From Combretum micranthum (taxonomy: Eukaryota; Streptophyta; Magnoliopsida; Myrtales; Combretaceae), in assembly GCA_024138025.1 (NCBI GenBank), contig JAMXBD010001363.1:62001-126000 (forward strand): a stretch of 64,000 nucleotides of DNA. The letters are read 5' to 3'. Both the position numbers and the translations under genes were made by a program. The notes under the pieces are model-generated. The model was not told the origin of the DNA. It saw only the letters and a program-made list of their open reading frames with translations, and did not search any database. The first letter of the stretch is position 1. The number at the start of each line of letters is the position of its first letter. Below, piece by piece: positions 1 to 12,141 of the stretch.

Positions 1-348
1 TGCATTAATGAAACTCAAGTAGATGAGAACTTAGATTCCTTGGCTCCTGCGTTAGAAAATTATGTTTTGAATGCATCATCATCACAAGTGCTTTTCAATG
101 AAGTTGATAATTTGCATGATTTTAGACATGTTGATTGTGAATTGATGGTGGAGAATGTTGATGAATTTGATTGTGAAACAGAATTTTTAGAATAAGCTTT
201 GAATGAAAAATCTGATGAGCAGAGTAAGGTTGAGGGGGAAAGTTCATTTGAGTTTGTGAATGAGGAAATTCCTTTTTCCACAGAGGAAATGGAGGATAAG
301 AAAAAACTGGATGATGCAGAAATTGGCTGTTCTACATTCATGTTTTAG
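1..348 (+). pseudogene. Tail of an acidic retroelement ORF, interrupted by a stop
   Basis: The plus strand reads open from base 1 to a TAA at 193-195. The same frame then stays open to a TAG at 346-348. The product is rich in Glu, Asp, Asn and Ser (for example VENVDEFDCETEFLE and EEIPFSTEEMEDKKKLDD), with no recognisable catalytic motif. Its start lies outside the window. It sits upstream of a ~3.3-kb non-coding spacer, a purine tract and an LTR, so I infer it is the decayed C-terminal part or linker of a Ty3/gypsy polyprotein; acidic linkers are common in Athila/Tat-type elements. It could also be an element-specific extra ORF. It is not likely to be a functional host gene. Confidence 0.35.
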
Positions 349-3059
349 GATACAAGAGATGTGAGCTTCAAAATTTTTGTCTTGAGCCTATTGGGTATAT
401 TATTGAATTTAAGATGGCACTAATCTCCCAATACCCATCTCCCCATAAATTTTTTTTTTTATAATAATGGGAATTGAGCTTAAAAAAAAAAAAAAAGAAC
501 AAGAAAAAATTCCGATTTTTGTAAAAATAAGTCCCTATGGCACTTTTGTTTAGGTTCAAGTGGATAAGGGCTTCTTTGGTTTTTAATAAGTTAAGCCAAC
601 AATAGTAAAAAAAAAAAGTGCGGTTCTTGGAAGCTACCCATGTTTTATTTTTTTACTATTTTCTTTTTTTTTTGCTATCCAAGATCATTTTTCTGATAAA
701 AATTGCAGGTCTGGATGTGTTTGCACATATTTGTAAAGTGAAAATTCAATTTTTTTTTAGTGTGGGAAAAATAAAATATTCCATGATTTTATCTTTTAAG
801 GAAAGTGTGGAAAGTTTTCGTTAGATTTTTAAGAGCTTTATGAATGTCACATGTTGGTTTTATGATGAAAACTTTGAATTTTGCTGCTGCAACTTGATTT
901 TTCCTATTGCAATGTGGGTCTTTCTACTGTTTTTCTTACTGTAAATTGGGATAAATTGAATTACACTTGATTATTTGAGCTTAGGATAGTGTATACGATG
1001 AATTTGCAGCAGGTCGAGTGATGCAGTGGAAAAAATAGCAAATAATTATTTAGCAAAGTGGCATAGAATTTGACGATGGCAGTTTCGTAATTTTGGAGAA
1101 TTATGGATTTTGACCGAGCAGGACCATATTCTGAAGGGAATCGAGCCAACGAGTAAACCTCACCAGCTTTGCTCGTGATGCATGCCGATTTTTGGCCAAA
1201 TTCCTTTATTTAGGCCATCAAAATCGCGTTTTTACTATTTTTAATAACTTTTCTTTATGTCATATCTTTTGATAGGATACTCTTTTTTATATGCCGTCTG
1301 TGGCATTAATCTCGTCCGTTCATTTATTTTCACCCTAGGTTTTATTTAGATAGGTATCCTTTTTTGGTGAAAAAAGCATATTATATATTTTAGGATTACA
1401 GTAAGCGCAGACATATGTTTTTTGAATGAAATTTCTTTGAGAGTGTTCTTTCTATTCCAAAATTCGTCATCTTTGTATATATTTCAATTTTTGATGCCAA
1501 ATATCTAGTATTCTTAGAATCAATCAATATTTGAAGATCGCAAGTCGGGTATTCATGCGCGAATCAACGTCTTGCGATAGTTTCCTTTTACCTCCGCTGC
1601 GTCATCGAGCCTTGGAAAGAAGCAATTGCAGTAGATCGAGCCTTAGAATAAAAGTCCCCTAAAGCATAAAGTGCATCGAGGGCATCGCCGTGACTCAAAT
1701 CTATAGATGTTGAGCCCTCGAGTATAACCATCGTGCTTAAAAGTTCCCTTCAATTTAAGCCTCGATGAAATTTTTATGTCGTGCATCAAAACATAGCAGG
1801 TCGGGCCCTACATCGCCCTTAAATTTTGCCTCAAAATCTACCCTTGACTACTGTTGAAAGTTCCAGGATCTTTAACATGCCCCCAACCCTCCCCATGTAG
1901 ACACTAGTGTAGACGGTCATGTTGCACCTTGGTTATTTAGTGTCGAGCACTTGATCACACATTATAGTGCATGCTCCACCCCTTATCTTCTTCTTGACCC
2001 CACCCATTAGCCTGTCATGCTTAGCTTTTCTCCCTTTTCGAATGTTATAGTTCTTGCTTCTAAGTTCAGCCCACCCCCTAATCTTCGGCGGGTAGGAGGG
2101 TGTGCAGCCAGGTCTGATGCTAAAAAAAAAAAAATCAAAGAAGAAATAAAACATCCAGGGGCTAGCTGACAGTGTTAACATTTCTTAAAAGAAAAAAAAA
2201 AAGACAGAAAATAAATCCCACTTTCTTTCCCACACTTACATGCTAAAATTTTCTCCACTTTTGTTCTTATTCATTTTCATAACACACACAAAAATCTTGA
2301 TATCTTTTGAGCTTCATTGTTTGACTTGGATAGACTAACCTTGTTTTTAGTTTTTTTTTTTTTTTTTTTGTTGCTTTGTTTTTTGTTTTTAGGTTTGTGT
2401 ATATGCCTTGTTGGATTCTTAAATAAAGTGTTGTTGATTGACGTAAATACAAATTCTCTTCTCATATCTCGGTTAAAGCACATTCATCACGATATCTATT
2501 CATAAACTAGGGGAGTTCTCGGTGTCCCTTTTTTTTTTACATTCTTTCCATGTTCTTTTCCTTACTTATGCTCGATTGGATACACATTGAGGCCAATGTG
2601 TTGCTTAAGTGTAGGGGAGGATATGTTGAAATGAAAGAAAACATTTGGGTTCTAATTAAGCTTTGTATGCATATATACACTTGTTAATGAAATTTTCCCC
2701 ATTTATGAGTTTGCAAATGAGCTGTTATTGATATTAGAATTTGAAATTATACTCATTTTGTTTGAGAAGCTAGCTTTTAGAAAAATCAAGTGTAGTGACT
2801 TTGTGTGCCTTACTCACCTATTTGAACTTGGTATACTTAGTTAGATTTTAGGATAAAATTTATGTGAGGTAAATTTACTTGTTTTTAATGATTAAATCTA
2901 TATTGTGAAAGAGGTCAGAATCCTTAGTTTAAAGTTAAATGGTTGTGTTTCTAAGCTCATTAGTAATATATTTTCTTTTAACTGTTTTGAGAGCTTTTTT
3001 AACCTGTTGTGAAAGGAGCAGATAAATCTATCTCTTGGTGATTTTTCTCAAAATATTCT

Positions 3060-3060
<1 letters not shown>

Positions 3061-3091
<31 letters not shown>
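3061..3091. repeat. (TA)n microsatellite
   Basis: About 15 uninterrupted TA units inside the retroelement spacer. Confidence 0.95.
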
Positions 3092-3095
<4 letters not shown>

Positions 3096-3441
3096 GCCAA
3101 AGAGCTAACCTGAAAAAAAGTGGGCCAAAACCTATCCAGATGGAAAAGAAAAGATGGAGGAAAAAACCTTTTCCTCTAAAGGCAAATAAAAAAAAAAAAG
3201 TTTATCAGAAAGAGGAAAAAATCTAGGGAATGGTGGATGCCACATACTTTCACTTTAAGTTGCTATGCTTAGAGAGATAGTTGAATGGTTTATTACTTTC
3301 TAATAATTGTGAGATGTGACTCTACCACTTTTTCTTTGCTTGAATTTGTATCTCTCATCTGATTTTGGAAGTAGTTATTAAACGATAAGATTAATAGTTT
3401 GACTTACTTGGATTAGTTTTAAAAATTTGATTGTAGTATGC

Positions 3442-3465
3442 CAAGTACAAGTACAAGTACAAGTG
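3442..3465. repeat. Hexamer tandem repeat (CAAGTA)n
   Basis: Three CAAGTA units are followed by one CAAGTG variant. A short tandem repeat in the spacer. Confidence 0.85.
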
Positions 3466-3617
3466 CAAATATGGTAGGTTTGAGCAGTAGACACTAATAA
3501 GTCACTTTGGATTGATTGAATTAAAGAATGATATGCTTCATGTGATATGTTATGAGACATATAATTGATGACAGATTCTTTCTTCCTTTTTTTTTTTTTT
3601 TTGAGGACAATCAAACG

Positions 3618-3635
3618 ATTAAGTGTGGAGAAATT
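3618..3635 (+). other. Polypurine tract before a 3' LTR
   Basis: A purine-rich AAGTGTGGAGAAATT directly precedes the LTR start TGATAAG. The arrangement 'gaggacaa... taagtgtgg... TGATAAG' is characteristic of many plant gypsy elements. It is the plus-strand priming site during reverse transcription and fixes the orientation of the element as plus. Confidence 0.6.
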
Positions 3636-4943
3636 TGATAAGTATCAAAAGTCCTATATTTTTCGTGCTTATTTGGACATCTTTATTATGTAATTTTTAT
3701 GATTTGATCAAGAAAAGGACATTTATTTTGTTAAAATTCATTTTCAGGCTTCAAGGGCTTATTTAGAATATTATATGATGATTTGAAGCAACAAAAGCAA
3801 GATTAGGCCGGATTGTGCAAGAAACAATTCTTTTATCATTTCAGCCCCTTCTTCAATGCTGCAAGGGCAAGATGGGAAGGGAAGAAATTAGAAGATTATA
3901 AATACCTATTGTCTTCATTTTACGAGAAAGGGAAAAATGGAAAAAAAAAATGAAACATATCCTATACATAGTCACCAATAGAACAGTAGGGTTTTAGAGA
4001 ATATTCCTCAAAACGCTATAGAAAACACGATTTTTCTCTTTGGAGAGAGAAACACAAGAACTCTTAGGATTTCACAGCAGCTTTAAGCTTAAACACTTCA
4101 ATTCATGAATCATATTTGTTCTTTATTGCTTTATCTCATTATGGGTCTTTGCTATTTCTCTGATTTATGGTTTTGTATCGTCATATTCATGGAGGAGTAG
4201 TCGATTATGTTTTGATTTGTGGATCCTTGGTCAATTTTATGTAATGTTACTGTGCTTTTCTTAAATACGTGCTTTTATTGTGTTAAATAGCTTGAGCTTT
4301 ATATGTCTTGAATTGTTTAATGCACGATATAGGTTCATGTCAGATTTTGTTAAAATAAGCCGGGAGGCCATTTTAATGAATAGATCTAGGCTATTTATGA
4401 GATTACTCTAATCACCTTGGGAAAGGGGTTGGTGAGGTTTTATGTCGCTTGTTTTGAAATTCATTGGTTTGCGTTTTACAAACAAAGGATTCTTGTTCTT
4501 TCTGCGGATCGAGGCCCATGATAGCTTGAGAAGGGATTCTGGTAGTCTAGTTTAGATCTAGAGTTAATCGCCTTGGGAGAGGCTTATATTTACATTCGTA
4601 GATTCGACGATTCAATAACCAACATAACATTTTCTAAGAATTTCTTGAGTTACATGAATAGATCTAAGGTGAAGCACAACCTAAGCAACCTTATGAATTG
4701 ATTTATCCTTATTCTTACATGCTACTATGAAAGTTTCTGCCTTGTTTTGCTCTTCTTTTTTGTTAGCTTAGACTTAGATTAGCTTCTGTGTATAAAATAC
4801 CCCTCTGTTTTGATTTGGCTAGATAGTAGGGAAAGAGTGAGAGTAGAAGTACTCACTAGCTTTCGCTTAGAATATGACCTAGATCTTCTTTTACTATGCT
4901 ATATTTGATGGATACGCTATCCCGTGGAGATCGTAGTTAGACA
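3636..4943 (+). mobile_element. 3' LTR of a gypsy-like element
   Basis: The LTR begins TGATAAGTATC after the purine tract. I end it at GTTAGACA (4943), which follows a TCCCGTGGAGATC block resembling the conserved 3' LTR end of Athila/Tat-like elements. The 5' LTR and left target-site duplication are outside the window, so the right boundary cannot be tested by duplication and is approximate. The body has no ORF. It carries a GAGAGAGAAACACAAGAACTC stretch near 4040 of the kind seen in LTR leader regions. Confidence 0.5.
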
Positions 4944-5099
4944 ATGATTTAAAAAAGAATTTACAAATTTAAAACTCGGTTTTTACTCCACCAATTATAG
5001 AAATTAAAATTTCAAATCTTCATATTCCAAATTACATTATGATAACAACACAATATATATTTTGGACTGATTAACTGAAATTGTGAAGATAAAATACTC

Positions 5100-7980
5100 T
5101 TTAAAATGAGGAATTTAGCCTTGGTGTGGTGAAATGACTCTTATGATAAGAGATTCATCCTTGTTGTGGTGAAGTGACCCCTATAACAAGGAATTCATCC
5201 CTATTGTGGTAAAGCAACCCCTATTGCCAAATCCTCCAGCCATGCATAATACTCTAGTATTATAAAACATTAAAGTATTATACGTAGGAAAGAAGATGAA
5301 AGTATCGACTATTTGTTTAAACCTAGGATAACATCATATAACATGAACATAACACTACTCAATATATGAGTGTGTTAACTTTACAAACTTAGAATAACTT
5401 TAGTGTTAAACCAATGACACTACAAAAGATACAAGACTTGTTCATAATTAAAGCATAAGGAATAAATTTAAATCTTATTTTACATACTAAGGCTTTTGAA
5501 ACAAGCCTATAACAAAATATGTTTCTTCCTCAAAGTCTTTAAGATAATTTAAACAAAATATCATGGCTTGCATTCGGGTTTCCTAACCATCCCACTCGTC
5601 CAAAAAGGCTTCCCAATCGGTCCTGTAACCCATATCATCATAGCAATTATCATTAATACACTTGCAAAGTAGTACCATGAGTCAAAGATTTAGTATGCAA
5701 TAACATAAACAAATATAAAATGCCAAGGACACCTAAGCTAAATGTAGTGCAACAGACAATAATTTAATTATCTTTGATTAAATAAGTCAGTCATCATTGG
5801 AGTATTTAAACTCTGATTACAATCTTGGGAGTTTGGGAGTCCTGGGTAATAGCAGCTGCTTATGGGGTTGCTATAGGTTGTCCGAAGGCCTATAACTCCT
5901 ATACCTATAGAAATAGAATAATAATCTTATCTAAGGTTAATAGCCGTTATACAACTTTACTTAACTTAATCCATGATATCATCTAGCTCAACTGGTCCCA
6001 TAAATGCAAAATAAATCATATTATTTCCTCCTAAGAATAAGCAAACATTACATGATACTATCCACCCTATCAATTACCCACTTAGCCACTCATAAATCAC
6101 CATTACATCATGGTGTACCATTGCATCATGATAAAAGAAAAGTCATTGCATCATAACAATGTGGTCTAAGTGTTTAATTACCTTGTCATTGCATTATGAC
6201 AAAGATGTTGCTTGTCGGATCAGATTCAACGACGAAAACCACAACCAATTTCAAACCATTTTAACTCATCTTTGATTAAGTCCATTTAGAGTATGCCTAA
6301 CTTAACAATTATAAAACAAGCTATTACGTACCTGGATAATCTGATCTATCAGATAATAGACTTGAGCTCAAACCCAATTGAGTGTGCGAGTTTGTCAAGA
6401 AAATCATTTCATATAAAACTTATTATTCACAACAACATATTAACTCCTTAAACATCATTATACTTAAACAAGACTCTAATCATCTCACATTATATTCATT
6501 TAAACACAAATACACATTTCATATTTTATTAATCATCCATCTATTATCAACAAGGATTTATTTATTTATTTTTTAAAGAATAGTACCAGGGGATCTGTCA
6601 TGCCAGTGACCTAGGACGTGATGGTCATCACAGGCATCATCACGTCGATCTTAGGTTGAAACAAAAACTTTTGGCTTTGTTACGCCCATATTAAGAGATA
6701 ACGCCCCTATCAAGGCTGTGGTAAAAACCATGGTGGTAATTACGCCTGTAACAAGCTTTGTAGGAAAGTTTTCTAAAACAACTCGAGAAGATAACGGGCT
6801 CTATTACGGCCGTAATCTTCCTTTAAAAACCACATAGATGAGATAACGACCTTTGTTATAGTTGTAATCTAGGCCATGTCAAGCTATATAAAAGACTTAG
6901 AGGAAATAACAGGCCGTATTCGATAGGAAAACATAAATCTGAGAAGATAACGGCCTTGATTATACCCGTGACGAATAAAGGCACAATCTTTGGTACTTTT
7001 TTAGAAAATTTTGAAGTCCTATATCCTCTAATTCTTTACCATACTTCAATGTACTTCTAAAAACATACCAAACTAAGCTATATACATATATCAAGCATCA
7101 TCAAACTCATTTGTTCACACAAATTCATTCCTCACACAAATACTCAACAAACTTAACCTAAATACATAATCTCATCATTTAAGCTTGTTGACCTCTATTA
7201 TTACTCTAATCATCCAATTTCTACTTATTTATCACTAATAACATCCATACATACATTATATTATCATAACTCCATGTTTCTTTTCATTAAACACCTATGA
7301 TACATACACCTATTTGCATACCTATCTAACATTAAGATCAATCAAAATCATGAATAAGTAAGACAAACAAGAAATCAACTTTTACTTACTTTTAGAGATA
7401 TCTTTAGAGATCAAGTTGTTTTTCCCTATTTCCTTAGCTTGATTCTTACTTCTCTTACTCTTATATTTTACTTCCTAGCCTTGGATCTAATTTGTAATGG
7501 CCTAGAAGAAATTTAATTGAGAAAATTTAGTTTTATTTGGCTTGAGAGATAAAAGAAAGGGGGGAGAGAGAGAGATGATGAGAATTTGTCTCTATTTTGG
7601 ATTGTGTGATATTTTTGGCTACTATGTTGACTTTTACGCATTTAAAAACTTATGGAAGATGCTATAACATGAACTAAGGCTTTGCATGTATTTGGGCTTA
7701 AGCTTGTTCATTCAATTGGTCTTGGGCTCTAAAATTTGCTAAACCATGTAACAACACACACATACACCTAATTTAATACAATTCTACAACATACATATTA
7801 CTAAATTTTTTTTTACTAACACATATATAATTCAATTACTAGAATTTCTCATCGAAAGAATTTGTCATATCATCAAATTAAATTATACTAAGTTAACTAT
7901 AACAATTAAATTCATAAATCTCAATTAATCATATAAAAGCAAATTAGTTTAGTATATTAAATTTTAGATTATTTTAGGGA
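5100..7980 (-). mobile_element. Decayed gypsy LTR-like region, boundaries not found
   Basis: No coding sequence. Read on the minus strand, part of it (around 5810-5990) matches the architecture and words of the solo LTR at 15341-18024, for example a TTAAGT-AAGTTG-ACGGCTAT-ACCT stretch followed by AGATTATT. A GC-richer patch with repeated TTACGGCCGTAA-like words lies at 6600-6990, in the LTR position where related LTRs here carry a similar patch. I could not find TG..CA ends or a target-site duplication, so this is a family assignment only. Confidence 0.4.
5113..5228. repeat. 40-bp tandem repeat, three copies
   Basis: Three adjacent diverged copies (5113-5152, 5153-5192, 5193-5228) share ATTCATCC..TTGTGGTGAAGTGACCCCTA-like sequence. 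The third copy is slightly short. Repeats of this kind occur within the LTR-like region. Confidence 0.85.
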
Positions 7981-8212
7981 GGGGATGGGGTTTTCATTCT
8001 TATATCTCATTTCCAATTTCTCTTTGGATTTAATCTTTTGTGATTGCCTTCTTATATTATTTCACATATCAATCACTAAAAAAACCATAAACATTAAATT
8101 TTATCGTAATTTATATAATCAATATTATCTAACTTACAAAAACTATCATATAGATATCAAATATATTTCATATGATTCAATTTAAATAATAAATTATAGA
8201 TAAAAATAATAA

Positions 8213-8237
8213 ATATATATATATATATATATATATA
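8213..8237. repeat. (AT)n microsatellite
   Basis: About twelve AT units. Confidence 0.95.
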
Positions 8238-9100
8238 CCACATACAATCTATTACATGTATAGTTCACAATAATAACACTTAGACCATGACTGATAATAT
8301 GTGTTATGCATTAATATATCATGCATTGACACATTGTAGTATTTTTAATAAAATATGTGCCATGCAATCATATATATTATGATTAATACACTTAATAAGT
8401 AAATATTATGCAGTTTAAATGTATTTTTTAATCTTAATACATTATTTTTAGTTGTAATTTTTATTTATTTGTCGTAGAAAATAACAATTTAAATTTTGTA
8501 CTGGGAATTCCGATCCCTTGCGTCCAATAACAAATCTTAAAAATAAAAGGTAGCAGAGTCAATTAAAAAGAAAAGCTACGATGTCTTAAATATTTGATAT
8601 GATTTAGGATTACGATGACCCCCCTTACCTTTTAATAATGCGTTCATCCCTAGAATAAAAATGGATTGTGAGGTAGAAAATGTAATGGAAAAAAAATTTC
8701 AAAAAGAAAAGAAGATAAGAGGAAAAATCCTTAGTTTTAATGTGTAGACTGGAAAATGTTGAAGAAGGATGATAATATGATTTTTTATTTTATTAAAATA
8801 TCATAAAATTCTTTCTTTTTTTTAAAGTAAATACCATAAAATACTCCATAAAGTTTTCCTTTTTATTTTTTCTAGCCAAATATTATTATAATATAACCTT
8901 TAGAAAAAAAGGGAGACTTAAACTTGTTGAATACTATTGAGAAACTGGTTAGTGAGTTGTTATACTATACCTAACTTACTAGAGTTCTGGAATGAGTTTG
9001 GACATTATTTTGAAACCTTATAAGGTATCAAGTAGAGTATCAATTAGGTTTTTGATAATATTTATCGTGAAAGATCAACCTGGCAAAATGATGTAATATC

Positions 9101-9147
9101 AACAACGGCAACAACAACAACAACAATAATAATCATCATCATCATCT
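9101..9147. repeat. Compound trinucleotide repeat (CAA)n(TAA)n(TCA)n
   Basis: CAA-type units run into AAT and then ATC units. Confidence 0.9.
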
Positions 9148-9660
9148 TATTATCTTATACCATATCACTATTAACTATACTATCATCTATCTCATTAATC
9201 CCACTTATTTTCATTCTTTTATCACACAAGATCTTAGCCACCACAACACCCTCAATCTCAACACATAGATAATTGCAGTTTCAATTTGACTCTCTCTTTG
9301 CTTCTTAGTTCTCGTTGTCACACTACACAACACTACAACACCATAGCGTACCCAAATCTCTCTTTCTCTCACCCTCTATTTCACCACCAAAACCTAACCT
9401 CACAGCACCCACACAGTTATACACTCAATTCTAGTCTCTTGCTTCTTTGTTCTTGTCATCTACCATACCATCACCACACTACACAACTAGTTCTACTTGT
9501 CATTTCTTCTTCTTAGTTCCCATCATCCCCCATTATAAACAATTGGAAATTGGTAAACTTAGAAGAGGATGCGGAATACCAACATGGTTGCATATATCAT
9601 AATATATGTGACAATATGTTTAATTATTTCATACAAAAGATAAAAAAATGAGACAGACAG

Positions 9661-9684
9661 ACACACACACACACACACAAAGAG

Positions 9685-9726
<42 letters not shown>
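9661..9726. repeat. Compound (AC)n(AG)n microsatellite
   Basis: Nine AC units are followed by more than twenty AG units with one interruption near 9702. This creates a false Leu/Ser-rich ORF on the minus strand. Confidence 0.95.
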
Positions 9727-9944
9727 TAATTGGGTTGGGGCAAGGCTGGTTATGAGTTTTATATCGGGACGAGTCATGGTTATAATGAAACATTATAGGT
9801 TTTTACCAAGTTTTGTTAAATCTTATGGAGTGTCGTTGTCGATGTCGATTCACGTTTCGTGTAACCAACTTCAGACTAGCCTTGATTAGATGCTTAATGG
9901 TGTTATACTATTAGGCTACAAGTACATTGGTAAAAGTTTTTATC

Positions 9945-9964
9945 ATATATATATATATATATAT
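9945..9964. repeat. (AT)n microsatellite
   Basis: Ten AT units. Confidence 0.9.
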
Positions 9965-10766
9965 TTCCACTACAATAGAGGAGGGAGGATTCAGATTTAG
10001 ATCATCTCACTTGGGAAACCAATGGCAATGACATTAGACCATAAGACCATTAGCAAAAATCTTCATAATATAAAGGTATCTTTTTTTTTTATTAAGTTTT
10101 CTCTTTTCCAAATTTGGTTTATGGATTAAGATAATAATTTTATTAGAACTTTCTCAAATGTTTCTAATGATTTTTATAACTAAAAATTATCCCTTAAAAT
10201 AGAAACCTATATTTTAGTCTAGAAATCTATAAGATGGGACTGAATAAAAGAATAATTTGAACAAGCAGTAATAAAAAGACTAGACATCACCATAACTTGG
10301 TTCCAAATTGAACTGCCACCATTGGTTCTCAAACTAGGAACTGAACCAGCTAAGGCAAGTTGGAACTAGTAAAAGACATATTGGTTTTAGCAAGTCCAAG
10401 CAATTCTACCTCTAAAATTGGAGGACTCATTAGGTTAAGACCCATTAGGTTAAGAACAGGTTCAAGAACTGTTTATCCGATAGGTCTATTTAGTTTCACA
10501 TGTATAATTAAAAAAAAGAAAAGAAAAAAAAAAACCATATAAGAAATGGATATGATGTGATAATACATTACTACTCTTTTTCAAGCTATTGCAACTTTCC
10601 ATTGATGTGGACAAATACCATTGTTTTTTCTGTTTGGTAGGAGGTACATCAGGCAAAAGATGCAAACAAAAGCAAAGTAATAACACGAGTTACATTAGAT
10701 AGAAGAGTTTGTTATTCTAGTGATTATGGGATTTTACCTAAATAATAGTTTCTTATTCCATGTGTA

Positions 10767-11700
10767 TAGGGGTGGGCAAAAAAACCGACTAAATCCACTA
10801 AACCGAACCAAAACCAGAAAACCAATCCAAAAAATATGGTTAACCAGTCCATTGATTTCTGTTTAAGTTCATGGTTTTAATTTTTTTTTTTTCGGTTTCG
10901 GTTTGTAATCGTGAAAAACTGAAGGTTAATGATTAACTGATATTTATAAATATATAATATCATATATAATTAATTTTTTAGAAAAATAATTTTTCCATCC
11001 TAGTTACGATAAGCCCAAAGAAATATCAAGGATACAAAGAATGAACTCCTTTTAAAATTCACTCAAGATTGGAAGCTTTTATATTTGCCTCTTTAATCTA
11101 CTTTCCACAGTCGGAAGCTCCTATATTTGCTTTTATCTTTAGAGAACTTTTAGAAATGGTAGGAACCCATGATACTTTTTAAATATAAAAGCCAAGTTGA
11201 TCTTTTTTTCTTTTGTATGCACGTTTGGGATGAGAAGAAATAATTGTCTATGGTAAGTCAGATGCAATGAGTCTAAGTTTAACAACTAACATACATGCTC
11301 ATTGTATATTTCAAATGAGTTTTCATGATAGCATTGGCCTAAGTATTTTTCAAATAAACCAAGTTGATTCTTTTTTATGTGAACACATTTCGAAGGAACT
11401 GTCTCAAAATTTTGTGAAACATAAATATAGTTTTATTCGTGCACTATATAGAACCTGTGACTATAAATATATAATATTATCACGGTTTCGATTTTAATTT
11501 GTAATCGTGAAAAACTAATGATGAACAGTTAATCAATATCTGTAAATATTTAGTATTGTATATAATTTATCATGCTAAATAATTAAAAACCGAAAATATT
11601 AACTAGAAAAAATGGTTAACTGTTAAGACGGATTAATCATTAATAATAGACCGGTTTAGGTTTGACATTTTAAAAAATCGATTGCAATAGTTGCTCAAAA
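10767..11700. mobile_element. hAT-like non-autonomous repeat with CGGTTT-rich ends
   Basis: It starts with TAGGGGTGGGCAAA, close to the TAGGGGTGTGCAAA terminal repeat common in plant hAT-type elements. Repeated CGGTTT/AACCG words follow at both ends (10800-10930 and 11480-11680). A related copy starts at 20092. The right terminal inverted repeat is not clear, so the right limit is approximate. A 76-codon ORF inside (11267-11497) shows no family feature. Confidence 0.45.
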
Positions 11701-11906
11701 TGCAAATGCAAATTTTATTTTATTTTCTTTATTTTATTTTATGTTATTTTTAAATTTTTCTTGCCCCCCACCCCACCATAACAAGTACAAAAGAGCTAGG
11801 TTGAAAGCTTTACAGAACAGTAATTACAGCAACGTGGTGAAAGACTTCGAACATTTTTGTTTACATCAACAACAAAAAAGCTATATGCAAGTAATAACTA
11901 TCCTAC

Positions 11907-12141
11907 CTCCTCATCATGCTTCCCATAAGCTCCAATGCAGTAGAATGTCGCCGCCTCAAAGCTTCAACCTCCAAGGATGCCTCTAACTTCAAATTTTCAC
12001 ACTGCAATTAAGCTAGGGCATAAACAATCTATGCTTCTTTGTATATAATAAAAATCCATAAATACAAAAGACACCGTTCACTTGCGGAGTCATTTTCATC
12101 AACTCCTTTGCCAGAGAATCACCAATGGATTCCATGGATGC
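11907..12141 (-). pseudogene. Two-exon relic of golgin candidate 5 (TMF-type golgin)
   Basis: Minus-strand exon 12082-12141 encodes ASMESIGDSLAKELMKMTPQ. A donor CCGCAA|GTGAAC follows, then an 80-bp intron (12002-12081) ending TTGCAG. Exon 11907-12001 encodes CENLKLEAS..LEVEALRRRHSTALELMG. This strongly resembles the C-terminal coiled coil of plant golgin candidate 5, the TMF homologue of the Golgi, from my memory of that family. Flanking splice sites also survive: an acceptor CTTCAG just before the first exon and a GAG|GTAGGA donor after the second. Decay is visible: about six residues are missing after CENLKLEAS, and a two-base deletion near the end of exon 2 shifts the frame. No other exons were seen nearby, so this is an isolated genomic fragment with introns, not a processed retrocopy. 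Confidence 0.65.

Larger units (their letters stand above)
349..3617 (+). other. Non-coding spacer of a gypsy-like element
   Basis: No coding potential was found on either strand; the ORFs present are short and low in complexity. The stretch contains several poly-T runs, a more GC-balanced patch at about 1540-1870, a purine-rich block near 2605-2625 (AAGTGTAGGGGAGG) and A-rich and purine-rich sequence around 3100-3230. A long non-coding spacer between pol and the 3' LTR is typical of Athila/Tat-like gypsy elements. Assignment rests on its position between the acidic ORF and the purine tract/LTR. Confidence 0.4.
7981..10766. other. AT-rich non-coding DNA with microsatellites
   Basis: No gene recognised on either strand. 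The stretch holds several microsatellites (listed separately), a pyrimidine- and C/A-rich tract at about 9280-9530 with two loosely similar halves, and an imperfect direct repeat CATTAGGTTAAGA near 10429-10456. Small ORFs here are low-complexity Leu/Ser/His-rich readings without family features. Confidence 0.6.

Noticed and set aside
10100..10560. Possible gene in the ORF 10360-10542
   Set aside because: It is repetitive 'cattaggttaaga' and 'gaactag' sequence, ending in a Lys-rich poly-A reading.
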